DNA of 64,000 nt from DATCYX01 sp963714425 (GTDB lineage Bacteria > Chloroflexota > Anaerolineae > Anaerolineales > UBA4823), in assembly GCA_963714425.1 (NCBI GenBank), contig CAVQOI010000006.1, positions 116,274 through 180,273 of the forward strand. Direction: 5' to 3'. Positions 54,821 through 62,628 of the stretch are shown here, piece after piece (position 1 is the first letter of the stretch; the number at the start of each line of letters is the position of its first letter). Both the position numbers and the translations under genes were made by a program. The notes under the pieces are model-generated. The model was not told the origin of the DNA. It worked only from the letters and a program-made list of their open reading frames with translations, and ran no database searches.

Positions 54821-56713
54821 ATGTACGGAACAACTGCAAAAGTCTTACGGGTCGACCTCTCCACCAGCGTTCTGGATGTTGAAACACTGGACGAAGATTT
54901 TTACCGTCTTTACCCGGGTGGCAAGGCGTTGGCTGGTTATATCTTGCTGAACGAAACCCCCGCTCATACTGAGCCATTTGCGCCTGAGAATGTACTCGTG
55001 ATAGCCAACGGATTGCTCACTGGCGCACCAGTCTCGACAGCCACGCGCTATGTAGTGTCGGCACGCTCGCCGCTGACAAACGGCTACGGCGAATCAGAAG
55101 CAGCTGGCTTCTGGGGACCTGAGCTCAAAATGGCAGGCTTCGAAGCCATTGTCATCACAGGTCGCGCGCCGCAACCCGTTTATCTTTGGGTGCAAGACGG
55201 GCGAGCTGAAATCCGCCCGGCGGCGCACCTGTGGGGTCGCGATACTGCCGATGTCCAGGATGCAATACGCACCGAATTGGGCGACGAAAGAATCCGCGTA
55301 CTGCAGATCGGTATCGCAGGTGAAAATCTGGTGCGCTACGCAGGCATCACCAATGACCTGCGCCACTTCAACGGACGCAATGGTATGGGTGCGGTAATGG
55401 GTTCGAAAAACTTGCGTGCTGTCGCGGTGCGCGGCAGCACGCGTTACCAGACCCTGGCGCACGACCCCGATTCACTTATGGCGCTGGGGCGCAAACTGGC
55501 AAAAGACGTGCGCGAAAACCCCCAAAGCTGGGATCTACAACAGCGTGGTACGCCCGGCATCGTTGAGTCGCTCAATGCTGGCGGGATTCTACCTACCCGC
55601 AATTTCCGCCAGGGCGTATTCGAAAATGTCGATGATGTCAAGTGGGAGGCTTACGAGAAGCAATTGCTCACTGCTCGGCGCAGCTGCTACGCCTGTGCCA
55701 TCCGTTGCAAACGCGAAGTAGCCGTCGACGGTCGAGTGTCTCCTTATGGTGGCCCAGAATATGAGACCGTTGGAAGCTTTGGGCCAAACTGCGGCATCAA
55801 CGACCTGCAAGCCATCGCAAAAGCCAACGAGCTCTGCAATGCCTTTATGCTCGATAGTATTTCTACCGGCGCCACAATTGCTTTCGCAATGGAATGTTTT
55901 GAGCACGGCTTAATCGGTTTGGACGATACCGATGGTCTCGAACTGCGGTTTGGCAACGCCGAAGCCATGCTCACTATGGTTGAGCGTATTGCCAAGCGCC
56001 AGGGATTTGGTGACCTGCTGGCTGAGGGAAGCCGGCGCGCCGCAGAAATCATTGGCGGTGAAGCACAATTTTTTGCGATGCATGTCAAAGGGCAGGAATT
56101 AGCAATGCATGAACCCCGGGGTAAGTACAATGTCGGCATGGGCTACGCCATATCTGAAATTGGCGCCGACCATCTGGTTGTCGCACACGACCCGACAATG
56201 TCTAACCCGGATTCAGCACCGTTTAAAAGTGTACGCCCTTTGGGGATTACCATCGCTCAACCGGCACGTAGCTTGAGCGACGAAAAGATGCATCACTTCT
56301 ACATTCTTGAGCAATGGAACAGCATGGAAAAGGTGATCGGCTATTGTTTCTTCGGCCCGGCTCCGCGTTCCTTCATTCACCCCGATGATGTGCTTGTCTC
56401 AATCAATGCAGCCACCGGTTGGAATATGACGATGGAAGAAGCCCTTCTAATTGGTGAGCGTGCTACCAACATGGCGCGGGTGTTCAACATGCGCGAAGGT
56501 TTCTCGCGCAAAGATGATACGCTGCCCGAGCGGCTCTTTCAAGGCTTGGAAAATGGGCCCTTGGAGGGCAACGCAATCCCGCGTGATGAGTTCGAACGGG
56601 CGTTGACTGTATTGTACGGACTGAAAGGTTGGGAGACTGAAACTGGCAAGCCTACCCGGGAACGGCTGGAAGCTCTGTCGCTGGGCTGGGCAGCAGAATT
56701 GATGGAAACTTGA
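54821..56713 (+). CDS. Aldehyde:ferredoxin oxidoreductase, proposed sulfolactaldehyde oxidase
   Basis: The 630 residues are a typical AOR: an N-terminal YPGGKALAGYIL segment, the pterin region RNGMGAVMGSKNLRA, cluster cysteines CYACAIRCK (about 289-297) and a late GYCFFG with the fourth Cys. TAGGAGA precedes the ATG at 54821. AOR enzymes oxidise aldehydes to acids using tungsten and ferredoxin. The operon makes 3-sulfolactaldehyde (SLA) and needs an oxidation to sulfolactate before SuyAB, and no NAD-dependent SLA dehydrogenase is seen, so AOR is proposed for this step. It differs from the AOR at 10562-12388 in length and sequence. The reaction is inferred, the family certain. Confidence 0.88.
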   Translation: MYGTTAKVLRVDLSTSVLDVETLDEDFYRLYPGGKALAGYILLNETPAHTEPFAPENVLVIANGLLTGAPVSTATRYVVSARSPLTNGYGESEAAGFWGPELKMAGFEAIVITGRAPQPVYLWVQDGRAEIRPAAHLWGRDTADVQDAIRTELGDERIRVLQIGIAGENLVRYAGITNDLRHFNGRNGMGAVMGSKNLRAVAVRGSTRYQTLAHDPDSLMALGRKLAKDVRENPQSWDLQQRGTPGIVESLNAGGILPTRNFRQGVFENVDDVKWEAYEKQLLTARRSCYACAIRCKREVAVDGRVSPYGGPEYETVGSFGPNCGINDLQAIAKANELCNAFMLDSISTGATIAFAMECFEHGLIGLDDTDGLELRFGNAEAMLTMVERIAKRQGFGDLLAEGSRRAAEIIGGEAQFFAMHVKGQELAMHEPRGKYNVGMGYAISEIGADHLVVAHDPTMSNPDSAPFKSVRPLGITIAQPARSLSDEKMHHFYILEQWNSMEKVIGYCFFGPAPRSFIHPDDVLVSINAATGWNMTMEEALLIGERATNMARVFNMREGFSRKDDTLPERLFQGLENGPLEGNAIPRDEFERALTVLYGLKGWETETGKPTRERLEALSLGWAAELMET

Positions 56714-56943
56714 TGAGACTGCATTTGGGAGGACAGTTTTCGTTCTATTTCCCAGGGCATCCGCGTCATGTGGAGGTGCAGTTGGAAGAACCCGCCCGGC
56801 TAAGTGACGTCCTGACCGGGTTGGGAATTCCTGTTGCGGACATTAATTTGGTCATCGTTAACGGCGAGTTAGTTGACCCACATGAAACTTTGGTCTCACA
56901 CCAGGATGAAGTAAAGTTATATCCACCAGTAAGTGGCGGCTAA
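56713..56943 (+). CDS. MoaD-like sulfur carrier linked to AOR
   Basis: The 76 residues start with an ATG overlapping the AOR stop (TGATG) and end in PPVSGG, the C-terminal Gly-Gly of MoaD. It is a beta-grasp sulfur carrier that supplies sulfur to the pterin of the AOR cofactor. The overlap suggests translational coupling with AOR and a 1:1 supply. Its neighbour MoaD-like gene at 12427-12714 is only distantly similar. It is the last gene of the island. Confidence 0.8.
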   Translation: MRLHLGGQFSFYFPGHPRHVEVQLEEPARLSDVLTGLGIPVADINLVIVNGELVDPHETLVSHQDEVKLYPPVSGG

Positions 56944-57026
56944 AGCTTTGTACCAGGTCTGATCTGTTGGGGTCCGCTTTAACCACGAACCATATCAGCG
57001 AGCGCCGAATACAACCACCTGTAGGG

Positions 57027-57095
57027 GTAAAAAAAACCCCCCAAATCTGGGGGTTAATGAGCGCGGAGAGGCTCGAACTCTCAACCAATGGCTTA
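57027..57095 (-). repeat. Attachment-site repeat inside intact tRNA-Lys
   Basis: The 69 bases are identical to 40001-40069 and cover the tRNA-Lys 3' half plus terminator. The match stops at 57095, inside the anticodon, where the 40-kb copy diverges. It marks the right end of the island and keeps the tRNA whole. Confidence 0.85.
57029..57055 (-). terminator. tRNA-Lys terminator
   Basis: On the minus strand CCCCC, a short AGATTT loop and GGGGGG are followed by eight T. It ends the tRNA transcript. An identical copy exists at 40003-40029. Confidence 0.85.
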
Positions 57096-57129
57096 AAAGG
57101 CCACTGCTCTACCATTGAGCTACGCGCCC
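57058..57129 (-). tRNA. tRNA-Lys (anticodon TTT)
   Basis: The 72 bases fold as a full cloverleaf: acceptor GGGCGCG/CGCGCTC (one G-T), D stem GCTC/GAGC, anticodon stem GTGGC/GCCAT with loop CTTTTAA (anticodon TTT), T stem GAGAG/CTCTC with TTCGAGC, discriminator A. CCA is not encoded. It is the integration site of the island to its left. Confidence 0.95.
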
Positions 57130-57224
57130 GTGTGTGCCGGTATCCCCGGCGCTTTGCATTCTATCACGCCCGCGGGTTGGCGTCAACAATTCATGGTTCC
57201 CCCCCACCCGTGAACCCCAATTTA

Positions 57225-57884
57225 TCATTCCTCGAGCAATTCCTTCAGGCGCGGATGGTCAGCGTACACGCCGCGATGACGTTCCGGCAGCATGGCAGCG
57301 ATGCGGCACATGATCTCGTCTGTGTTGTGCTGCAGGATGGCATCCCTCTCTCCCGGCTTGAGCGGGAGCAGGGGCACCGGGTCGCCGAACTGGATGACAA
57401 TCTTGGGGCGCCGCAGGGTCAGGATACTCCTTACTGCGGAATCTGTTCCGCTGATCGCAGCTGGGATCACGGGTGCGCCGGCTTTTTCTGCAAGATAGGC
57501 TACACCCGTCTTGGCAGGGATCAGCCCCCCGGTATGGCTGCGCGTGCCCTCCGGGGCGATGCCCAGCACACCGCCCGCTCGCAGGTACTCCCGCGCCTGG
57601 CGTAACGCGCTCAGATCGGCCTCCCCCCGGTTGATATAGATGCCGTCCACGATGCGCACCACCCGCGAGATCAGCGGGTGCTGCTTGTATTTTTCTGCCA
57701 CCAGGGCAGATAAATTCTCGCGGTCGATCAGGGCAAAGACCAGCGGCGGGTCCAGCCGGCTGAGGTGATTTACGGCGATGATCACGCCGCCAGTGGCAGG
57801 CACTTTCTCGAGCCCAATGACGGTAAGGCGGGTGAGCGACTGAAAGAGGGCGGATACGATGGAGCGGAGTGTGCTGCGGTTCAT
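57225..57884 (-). CDS. plsC: 1-acyl-glycerol-3-phosphate acyltransferase (PlsC)
   Basis: About 219 residues with the acyltransferase motifs NHLSRLD (HX4D) near residue 40-46 and PEGTRSHTGG near 105-114, and an N-terminal hydrophobic segment. PlsC acylates lysophosphatidic acid in membrane phospholipid synthesis. I chose the ATG at 57884 (MNRST) rather than the GTG at 57902. A tRNA-Lys lies upstream in sequence, in the same orientation, but separate. Confidence 0.88.
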   Translation of the reverse strand: MNRSTLRSIVSALFQSLTRLTVIGLEKVPATGGVIIAVNHLSRLDPPLVFALIDRENLSALVAEKYKQHPLISRVVRIVDGIYINRGEADLSALRQAREYLRAGGVLGIAPEGTRSHTGGLIPAKTGVAYLAEKAGAPVIPAAISGTDSAVRSILTLRRPKIVIQFGDPVPLLPLKPGERDAILQHNTDEIMCRIAAMLPERHRGVYADHPRLKELLEE

Positions 57885-57917
57885 TTTTGTGCTGTTCTTC
57901 ACATTATTTTAACCTAA

Positions 57918-57948
57918 TTGACAGCAGTTGCCGGAAAATAGGTATAAT
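57918..57948 (+). promoter_or_regulatory. Promoter of SurA-like gene, possibly leaderless
   Basis: TTGACA (57918-57923) and TATAAT (57943-57948) lie 19 bases apart, with the ATG only 10 bases after the -10 box. The transcript would begin at or near the start codon. Confidence 0.5.
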
Positions 57949-57958
57949 CACCCCGAGT

Positions 57959-58897
57959 ATGAATAGGTTCAATTTTCACACGCTGAAGCGATCGATCCCC
58001 TTCCGGGTTTGCCGGGCTGCATGGTTTGCGTTGTTGGCGCTGGCCCTTGTGGGATGCGCCTTGCCGCAGCCGTCTGCCACCGCCACCCCGTCCACCGCCA
58101 CGCCGCCTCCGCCTCCCACCCCGACCTCCAGCCCCTTGCCGCCCACGCACACGCCTGTCCCCCTGGCGGCGGTGGTCAATGGCGAGCCGATCAGCCTGGA
58201 GGAATTCCAGGCCGAGCTGGCACGCTATCAACAGGCAGTTGGCACGGAACTGGCAACTCAGGATGTGCAGCGCGTGCTGGATGAGCTCATCGACCAGGTG
58301 CTGCTGGCACAGGGCGCCAGGGAGGCCGGCTTCGAGCTGGATGGAGAGACGCTTCAAATGAACTACATTGGGCTGGTGGAGGAGATGGGTGGGGAGCAAG
58401 CTCTCGATGCGTGGATGGAACCCTACGGGTACACCGAAGATAGCTTCCTGCAGGCCCTGTCTCGCGCGACCAGCGCTGCCTGGATGCGTGACCAGATCGC
58501 CGAGGGCGTGCCGCACACCGCTGAGCAGGTTCACGCTCGCCAGATTCTGAACTATAATCTCGAAGAAGCACAGAGCGTGATCGACCAGCTGGCTTCTGGA
58601 GCGGATTTTGGCGAGGTAGCCGACCTCTACGATCCGGTGGCGGGCGGCGACCTGGGCTGGTTTCCTCAGGGCTTCTTGCTGGACCCCGCCCTGAGCGAGG
58701 CGGCTTTCAGCTTGCAGCCCGGCGAGCACACCCAGATCATCCAGACCCTGGCTGGCTACCATATCCTGGAAGTGCTGGAGCGCGACCCCGAGCGATCGCT
58801 GGAGCCCGCCGCACGCCTGGCGCTTCAGCGCCTGGCGCTGAAGGATTGGCTGGCACAGCGCCGCAGCCAGAGCCAGATTGAGATCACCACCCCGTGA
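57959..58897 (+). CDS. SurA-like peptidyl-prolyl isomerase lipoprotein
   Basis: About 312 residues. A lipoprotein signal ends in ALVGC (Cys about 31), followed by a Thr/Pro-rich linker. A SurA-N-like helical domain (about 60-150) precedes one parvulin rotamase domain (about 190-290) with VHARQILNYNLEEAQ, ADFGEVADLYDP, GGDLGWFPQG and LQPGEHTQIIQTLAGYHI. It catalyses prolyl isomerisation in exported proteins and is anchored to the outer face of the membrane. The ATG at 57959 fits the promoter just before it. The next gene follows 24 bases later, with its own GAGGAGA. Confidence 0.88.
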   Translation: MNRFNFHTLKRSIPFRVCRAAWFALLALALVGCALPQPSATATPSTATPPPPPTPTSSPLPPTHTPVPLAAVVNGEPISLEEFQAELARYQQAVGTELATQDVQRVLDELIDQVLLAQGAREAGFELDGETLQMNYIGLVEEMGGEQALDAWMEPYGYTEDSFLQALSRATSAAWMRDQIAEGVPHTAEQVHARQILNYNLEEAQSVIDQLASGADFGEVADLYDPVAGGDLGWFPQGFLLDPALSEAAFSLQPGEHTQIIQTLAGYHILEVLERDPERSLEPAARLALQRLALKDWLAQRRSQSQIEITTP

Positions 58898-58921
58898 TTC
58901 TGTGACCGGCAAGAGGAGACT

Positions 58922-59668
58922 ATGGACAGCTTTGATTACATCGATGAAGAGCGACCCTTACCGAAAATAATGAGTTTCGTGTGGAACGTGTTGACCATCT
59001 TCGCCCTGCTGGGGGTGGTGGGAGTGGTGACCGTCTTCGCCTTTATCTTTGACAACCCCGATACCCCCCTGAACCCGTTCCGGCCCCAGTCACTGCCCGC
59101 GCCGATGGTGATGCCCACCTCCACGTCCACCCCGCGCAGCGTCCTGCCGCCCACCTGGACGCCCGAGCCGACCCTGCCGCCTACGGACACCCCCGTGCCC
59201 ACTTTGACGTTTACCCCGCCCCCCAGCGAGACGCCTTTCAGCCTGTTCACCCCCACCGAGACGACACCGCCCGAGGGAGCCCGCGGCGCGCCGTTCGAGG
59301 TGGCGCCCGAGTCGCCCATCGCCACGTCTGCGGCGGCTTTCCATTCCGAGGGCTGCGACTGGTTGGGTGTGGCTGGGCAGGTCTACGACCTCACCGGGGC
59401 GCCCATCTCGGGGCAGCAGGTGCGCATCGGCGGTTTCTTGGGCACCAGGCCGGTGGATATGTTCACCCTCACCGGGCTGTCTGGCGCGTACAATACCAGC
59501 GGCTTCTTCGAGTTCTATCTGGGCGAAGTGCCCACCGCCACCAACGGCAGCCTGTGGGTGCAGCTGCTCGACCAGGCCGGCATCGCCATGTCGGACAAGG
59601 TCTTCTTCCAGACCTACGACACCTGCGATAAGAACCTGATCCTGATCAACTTCAAGCAGATGCGCTAA
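58922..59668 (+). CDS. Membrane-anchored protein with Pro/Thr-rich linker
   Basis: The 248 residues have one N-terminal membrane helix (about 18-40), a long Pro/Thr-rich linker (about 55-125), and a C-terminal Cys-containing beta domain from about 135 (EGCDWLGVAGQVYDLTGAP), in the style of carboxypeptidase-regulatory-like or prealbumin-like domains with a late CDKNLILINF. Its cysteines could form a disulfide outside the membrane. The function is unknown. It is probably cotranscribed with the SurA-like gene. Confidence 0.75.
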   Translation: MDSFDYIDEERPLPKIMSFVWNVLTIFALLGVVGVVTVFAFIFDNPDTPLNPFRPQSLPAPMVMPTSTSTPRSVLPPTWTPEPTLPPTDTPVPTLTFTPPPSETPFSLFTPTETTPPEGARGAPFEVAPESPIATSAAAFHSEGCDWLGVAGQVYDLTGAPISGQQVRIGGFLGTRPVDMFTLTGLSGAYNTSGFFEFYLGEVPTATNGSLWVQLLDQAGIAMSDKVFFQTYDTCDKNLILINFKQMR

Positions 59669-59718
59669 CCCCCAAAATTTTCAACGCGAATTTCGTCAGG
59701 GAGCGAATGAATTCGTAG

Positions 59719-59744
59719 GGCGGCTATTCGTAGCCGCCTTTTTT
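59719..59744 (+). terminator. Rho-independent terminator with UUCG loop
   Basis: GGCGGCTA and TAGCCGCC form a perfect 8-bp stem around a TTCG tetraloop, followed by TTTTTT. It ends the SurA-like operon. Confidence 0.9.
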
Positions 59745-59915
59745 GTGAATCCGGATAGCAACCTGGACCGCGGAGATGCGAAAGACGCCGAAAAGCCCGA
59801 AAGGTGAGGTATTTTAAGGTGCGAGGGATTTATGGTGCGATTTGTTCTCAAAAAATTCAAATCAATTCAAACCCTTTCCCTGTAGATCCTATACGCCATC
59901 CGGCTCCGGGTGGGC

Positions 59916-60302
59916 TCAATCCCAACCCTTCTCGCGGGCGATCTCGTCGAGGACCTGATCGAGGGCGCGCTGACCATCGGATTTGGCACCGAGCACCTGC
60001 TGGGTGCGCAGCATGCGCGAGAGGCTGGTGGAGGCGGAGGCGATGACGCGCAGGAAGCTGATGGCTTCGGGGAGGGATTTTACATCATGACCCCATTCAA
60101 CGAGGCGGCGCATGCAGACACGGAGCATGTCGATCTCATCCTCCATGCTGGCGAAGGGGATGTCTTCGAGGTCGTTGAGCTCGGAGCGCTTGAAGCGGCG
60201 GGAGTAGAAGCCGTGCTTGAGGGCGTTGGTGTTGCCAGGGGCGCGCCGCGGGGGTTTTTTTTGGGAGGAGGAGGAGGGGGAGTTGGTGTCGGAGGAAGTC
60301 AT
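59916..60302 (-). CDS. Small protein resembling phage terminase small subunit / mobile-element protein
   Basis: The 128 residues have a charged Ser/Pro/Lys-rich start, then GNTNALKHGFYS and a helical region. This GN.NALKHG motif is common in small terminase-subunit-like and related proteins of phage or mobile origin in Chloroflexota. No large terminase or capsid gene is near it. It may be a lone relic. The antisense frame on the plus strand is not a gene. Confidence 0.5.
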   Translation of the reverse strand: MTSSDTNSPSSSSQKKPPRRAPGNTNALKHGFYSRRFKRSELNDLEDIPFASMEDEIDMLRVCMRRLVEWGHDVKSLPEAISFLRVIASASTSLSRMLRTQQVLGAKSDGQRALDQVLDEIAREKGWD

Positions 60303-60561
60303 GGGAAGGGTAATCGTGGAGAGTGAATAGTGAATAGTGAAGATAGACCAGAGAGAGGTAAGAAGAGGGTCGCTGTAGAGTGAGAGTATTGCAGCTTATA
60401 TATAGCACATATTTTCTATGAATTCAAGGGGAAAGGGCAATATCCCCCAAAATATCCCCCATTTTTGCACAGGTTGAAGGTTGAAGTTAAGAGGCGAGTA
60501 ACCCCGGCAAATTGTAGGAGATGATATTAACTACATTAACAACCATAACCCTTACCCTTGC

Positions 60562-61014
60562 TTACATTGATAAATCATCAAGAAATTCCGATGCCGGATC
60601 CACGCTTGTCACCAGCAAATGATCCCGCGCTCGGGTGCACGCCACATAAAGCAAATGCCGTTCCGTGTTGTAAACTTCTTCCAGATCAGAGGTGTCTGTC
60701 ACCGTATCGATCCGTTCCTGCAATGGGATGACCTCATCATCACAGGCCATCACGGCTACCGCCCGAAACTCCAGGCCTTTCGCCAGGTGCATGGTACACA
60801 GGGAAACATAGCCAATGGTGGTATCGATTTTCTCATCCAGGACTTTATATGCGAGCTCGGCTGTCTCGATAGCCGATGAGGCTCTGGGCAGCTCCGTCTC
60901 CGAGCGCACAAAAACGCCGATCTCTTCCGGCTCCAGACCATCGCTGAGGCGGTCTTTGAGCCATTGCCCCACAGCTTTTATTTCTGCTTCCGGGGTGTCA
61001 AAGGTTTCAATCAT
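60562..61014 (-). CDS. C-terminal fragment of UvrD-like helicase
   Basis: A continuous 150-residue frame with helicase motifs V and VI (GYVSLCTMHLAKGLEF, HLLYVACTRARDHLL). It is the 3' end of the frameshifted helicase described above, not an independent gene. Confidence 0.7.
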   Translation of the reverse strand: MIETFDTPEAEIKAVGQWLKDRLSDGLEPEEIGVFVRSETELPRASSAIETAELAYKVLDEKIDTTIGYVSLCTMHLAKGLEFRAVAVMACDDEVIPLQERIDTVTDTSDLEEVYNTERHLLYVACTRARDHLLVTSVDPASEFLDDLSM

Positions 61015-61734
61015 GGGTACGGCCCATTGAACACAGAAATCGTACCGCTGCGCTTCTCGGTGATGCCGTCAACATCGGCCAGTTCTGGATCCAAGAGTTT
61101 ATCGGCCTGCATGCGGATTTGATGGAGGTGCGGTAGTTGATGCGGAGAGTGTGTGAGCGGCCGCGGATATCGACCCCCAGGGATTTCCATGAGAACGGCT
61201 GTTGAAAAATGCGCTGCCCCAAATCCCCGGCGAAGAAGAGGCTGTTAGGTCGGTTGCCAGCTAATGCCGCCAGAAATTTCAACTGGGCGATGCTGACATC
61301 CTGCGCTTCATCGACCACGATGAAATCGAAAGGAGCGATGTTTGCCCCCCTCAAAATGGGCAGCCAGCTCGCTGAACAGGCTCGCAACCGTCAGCAGTGC
61401 CCTGTGCTTTGAGCGCAGCCAGCACCTGCTCGAAGATGGCCCATAACGTCTCTCTGCGCTTCTCTGGCAGCCTGGTTTTACGGCCCAGCCGGGCGACATC
61501 CCGATAAGCTTCCCAGGTGCCCAACTGCCAGGCATCTACCACTTGTTCCCATTCGGTCAGTCAGAAAATACCGGCTGAATGAATGCTCACCGATTTTCAC
61601 TGGCGGCTTCGGCCAATAATTCCCAGATGTTCTCTGGAGTGGCCAGGCGCAACTCACCAATGTTCAATTCATACAGCCGCTCGCCAATGGTGTTCATGGC
61701 ATAGACTTCGATCTGATCGCCCAGGCGCGGCTGG

Positions 61735-62628
61735 TTATAGATCAGACGGCGCAGGTTGGTCTTGAGTGCATTGGCGAGCGTATTCGGAAAAGGTCGCCAG
61801 CAACACTCGGGAATCAGGGTTGTTTTTTGCCAGATGAACAGCGCGATGCAGGGCCACCACGGTTTTGCCCGTACCGGCGGAACCGGAGACGCGTGCCGGG
61901 CCGTTGTAATCGCCGGTGGCGAAGCGGCGCTGCTCGGGGTGCAGGAAGACGGCCCATTTTTCCCAGGGATACTCCAGGGCACGCGCCAGCTCATCGACAT
62001 CGCCCATCACCCGGAAGCGGCGCAGGGCATCGGGATGCTCGAAGGGATCGGCAACTGGCACGGAGATTGGAGGCACCTGGGGGATGCCACCGGTCGCCAG
62101 CTCGAGCAGGGCCTCAGCAGCCTCCGCGGGCAGGTGATCAGCCAACTCAAGGATGGTATCCTCATTGGCACTGCGCACATCGTCTAACCATTCCGGCGGC
62201 ACGCCGTACCCCAGCAGTTCATCATCGGTTCGACCGGTAAACAAGAGCGGTTTTGCTTTTTCTTCCGTCACATATGTGGGAATGACGATCTCCTGGACGG
62301 TTTCGCGGATTTCACGAGTTGCGCCGCCCCGGTGGTGGGGTGGGTTTCCAGCTTGCGGCGCTGCGCCCATTGATAGGCAGGGTCGTGGTGACCGACATAG
62401 CAGATCAGCAGGCTGCCTTGGCTGCGATGCACGATCAGGCGGACATCGCGGTTGACGCGGACGGAGGCAAAGTTGGGGTCCTTGCGCCCGATCCAGCTTG
62501 TGCAAACTCATCCCTGGATTGGCAGGGTTGATTTGCAGATCGAATACGGTGGTCTTGACCGCTTTCTGCTCCTGCGGGGTCAGTTTTCCAAGACTGTCGA
62601 CAAAGGTGTCTGCAATGCGAAATTCCAT
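61735..62628 (-). CDS. N-terminal fragment of RelE-UvrD helicase
   Basis: A continuous 297-residue frame from the start codon to just past Walker A (GSAGTGKTVVALHRAVHL). Residues about 50-110 are out of frame because of two indels (near 62480 and 62310). The frame is lost after LLATFS. Confidence 0.65.
   Translation of the reverse strand: MEFRIADTFVDSLGKLTPQEQKAVKTTVFDLQINPANPGMSLHKLDRAQGPQLCLRPRQPRCPPDRASQPRQPADLLCRSPRPCLSMGAAPQAGNPPHHRGGATREIRETVQEIVIPTYVTEEKAKPLLFTGRTDDELLGYGVPPEWLDDVRSANEDTILELADHLPAEAAEALLELATGGIPQVPPISVPVADPFEHPDALRRFRVMGDVDELARALEYPWEKWAVFLHPEQRRFATGDYNGPARVSGSAGTGKTVVALHRAVHLAKNNPDSRVLLATFSEYARQCTQDQPAPSDL

Larger units (their letters stand above)
40001..57095 (+). 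mobile_element. tRNA-Lys-integrated genomic island carrying a sulfoquinovose/sulfolactate operon
   Basis: The island is bounded by a 69-bp perfect direct repeat which falls exactly on the 3' half of a tRNA-Lys gene. Its cargo is one co-oriented block: ROK regulator, sugar isomerase, ABC importer, GH31 glycosidase, transaldolase-like enzyme, SuyA, SuyB, YeiH-type exporter, LarA-type racemase, M24-like protein, AOR and MoaD. No integrase, excisionase or phage gene is visible, so it may be a stabilised or trans-mobilised element. The ends are called from the repeat only. Confidence 0.75.
60562..62628 (-). pseudogene. RelE-like domain fused to UvrD/Rep-type helicase, heavily frameshifted
   Basis: About 689 residues spread over several frames. 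The 5' part (from 62628) encodes a RelE/ParE-like fold (MEFRIADTFVDSLGKL, FASVRVNRDVRLIVHR) with two compensating shifts. Then comes GSAGTGKTVVAL (Walker A, near 61880) and, in another frame, ANALKTNLRR...IEVYAMNTIGERL. A further frame has FIVVDEAQD (Walker B), FAGDLGQRIFQQ and LRINYRTS; the last has MHLAKGLEFRAV and VACTRARDHLLV. All are SF1A helicase motifs in the right order. The cause is either decay or poor sequence near a contig end; I favour the second because motifs are all intact. Confidence 0.75.

Noticed and set aside
59910..60326. Plus-strand frame of 138 codons
   Set aside because: Antisense to the terminase-like protein; low complexity Gly-rich end, no family pattern.
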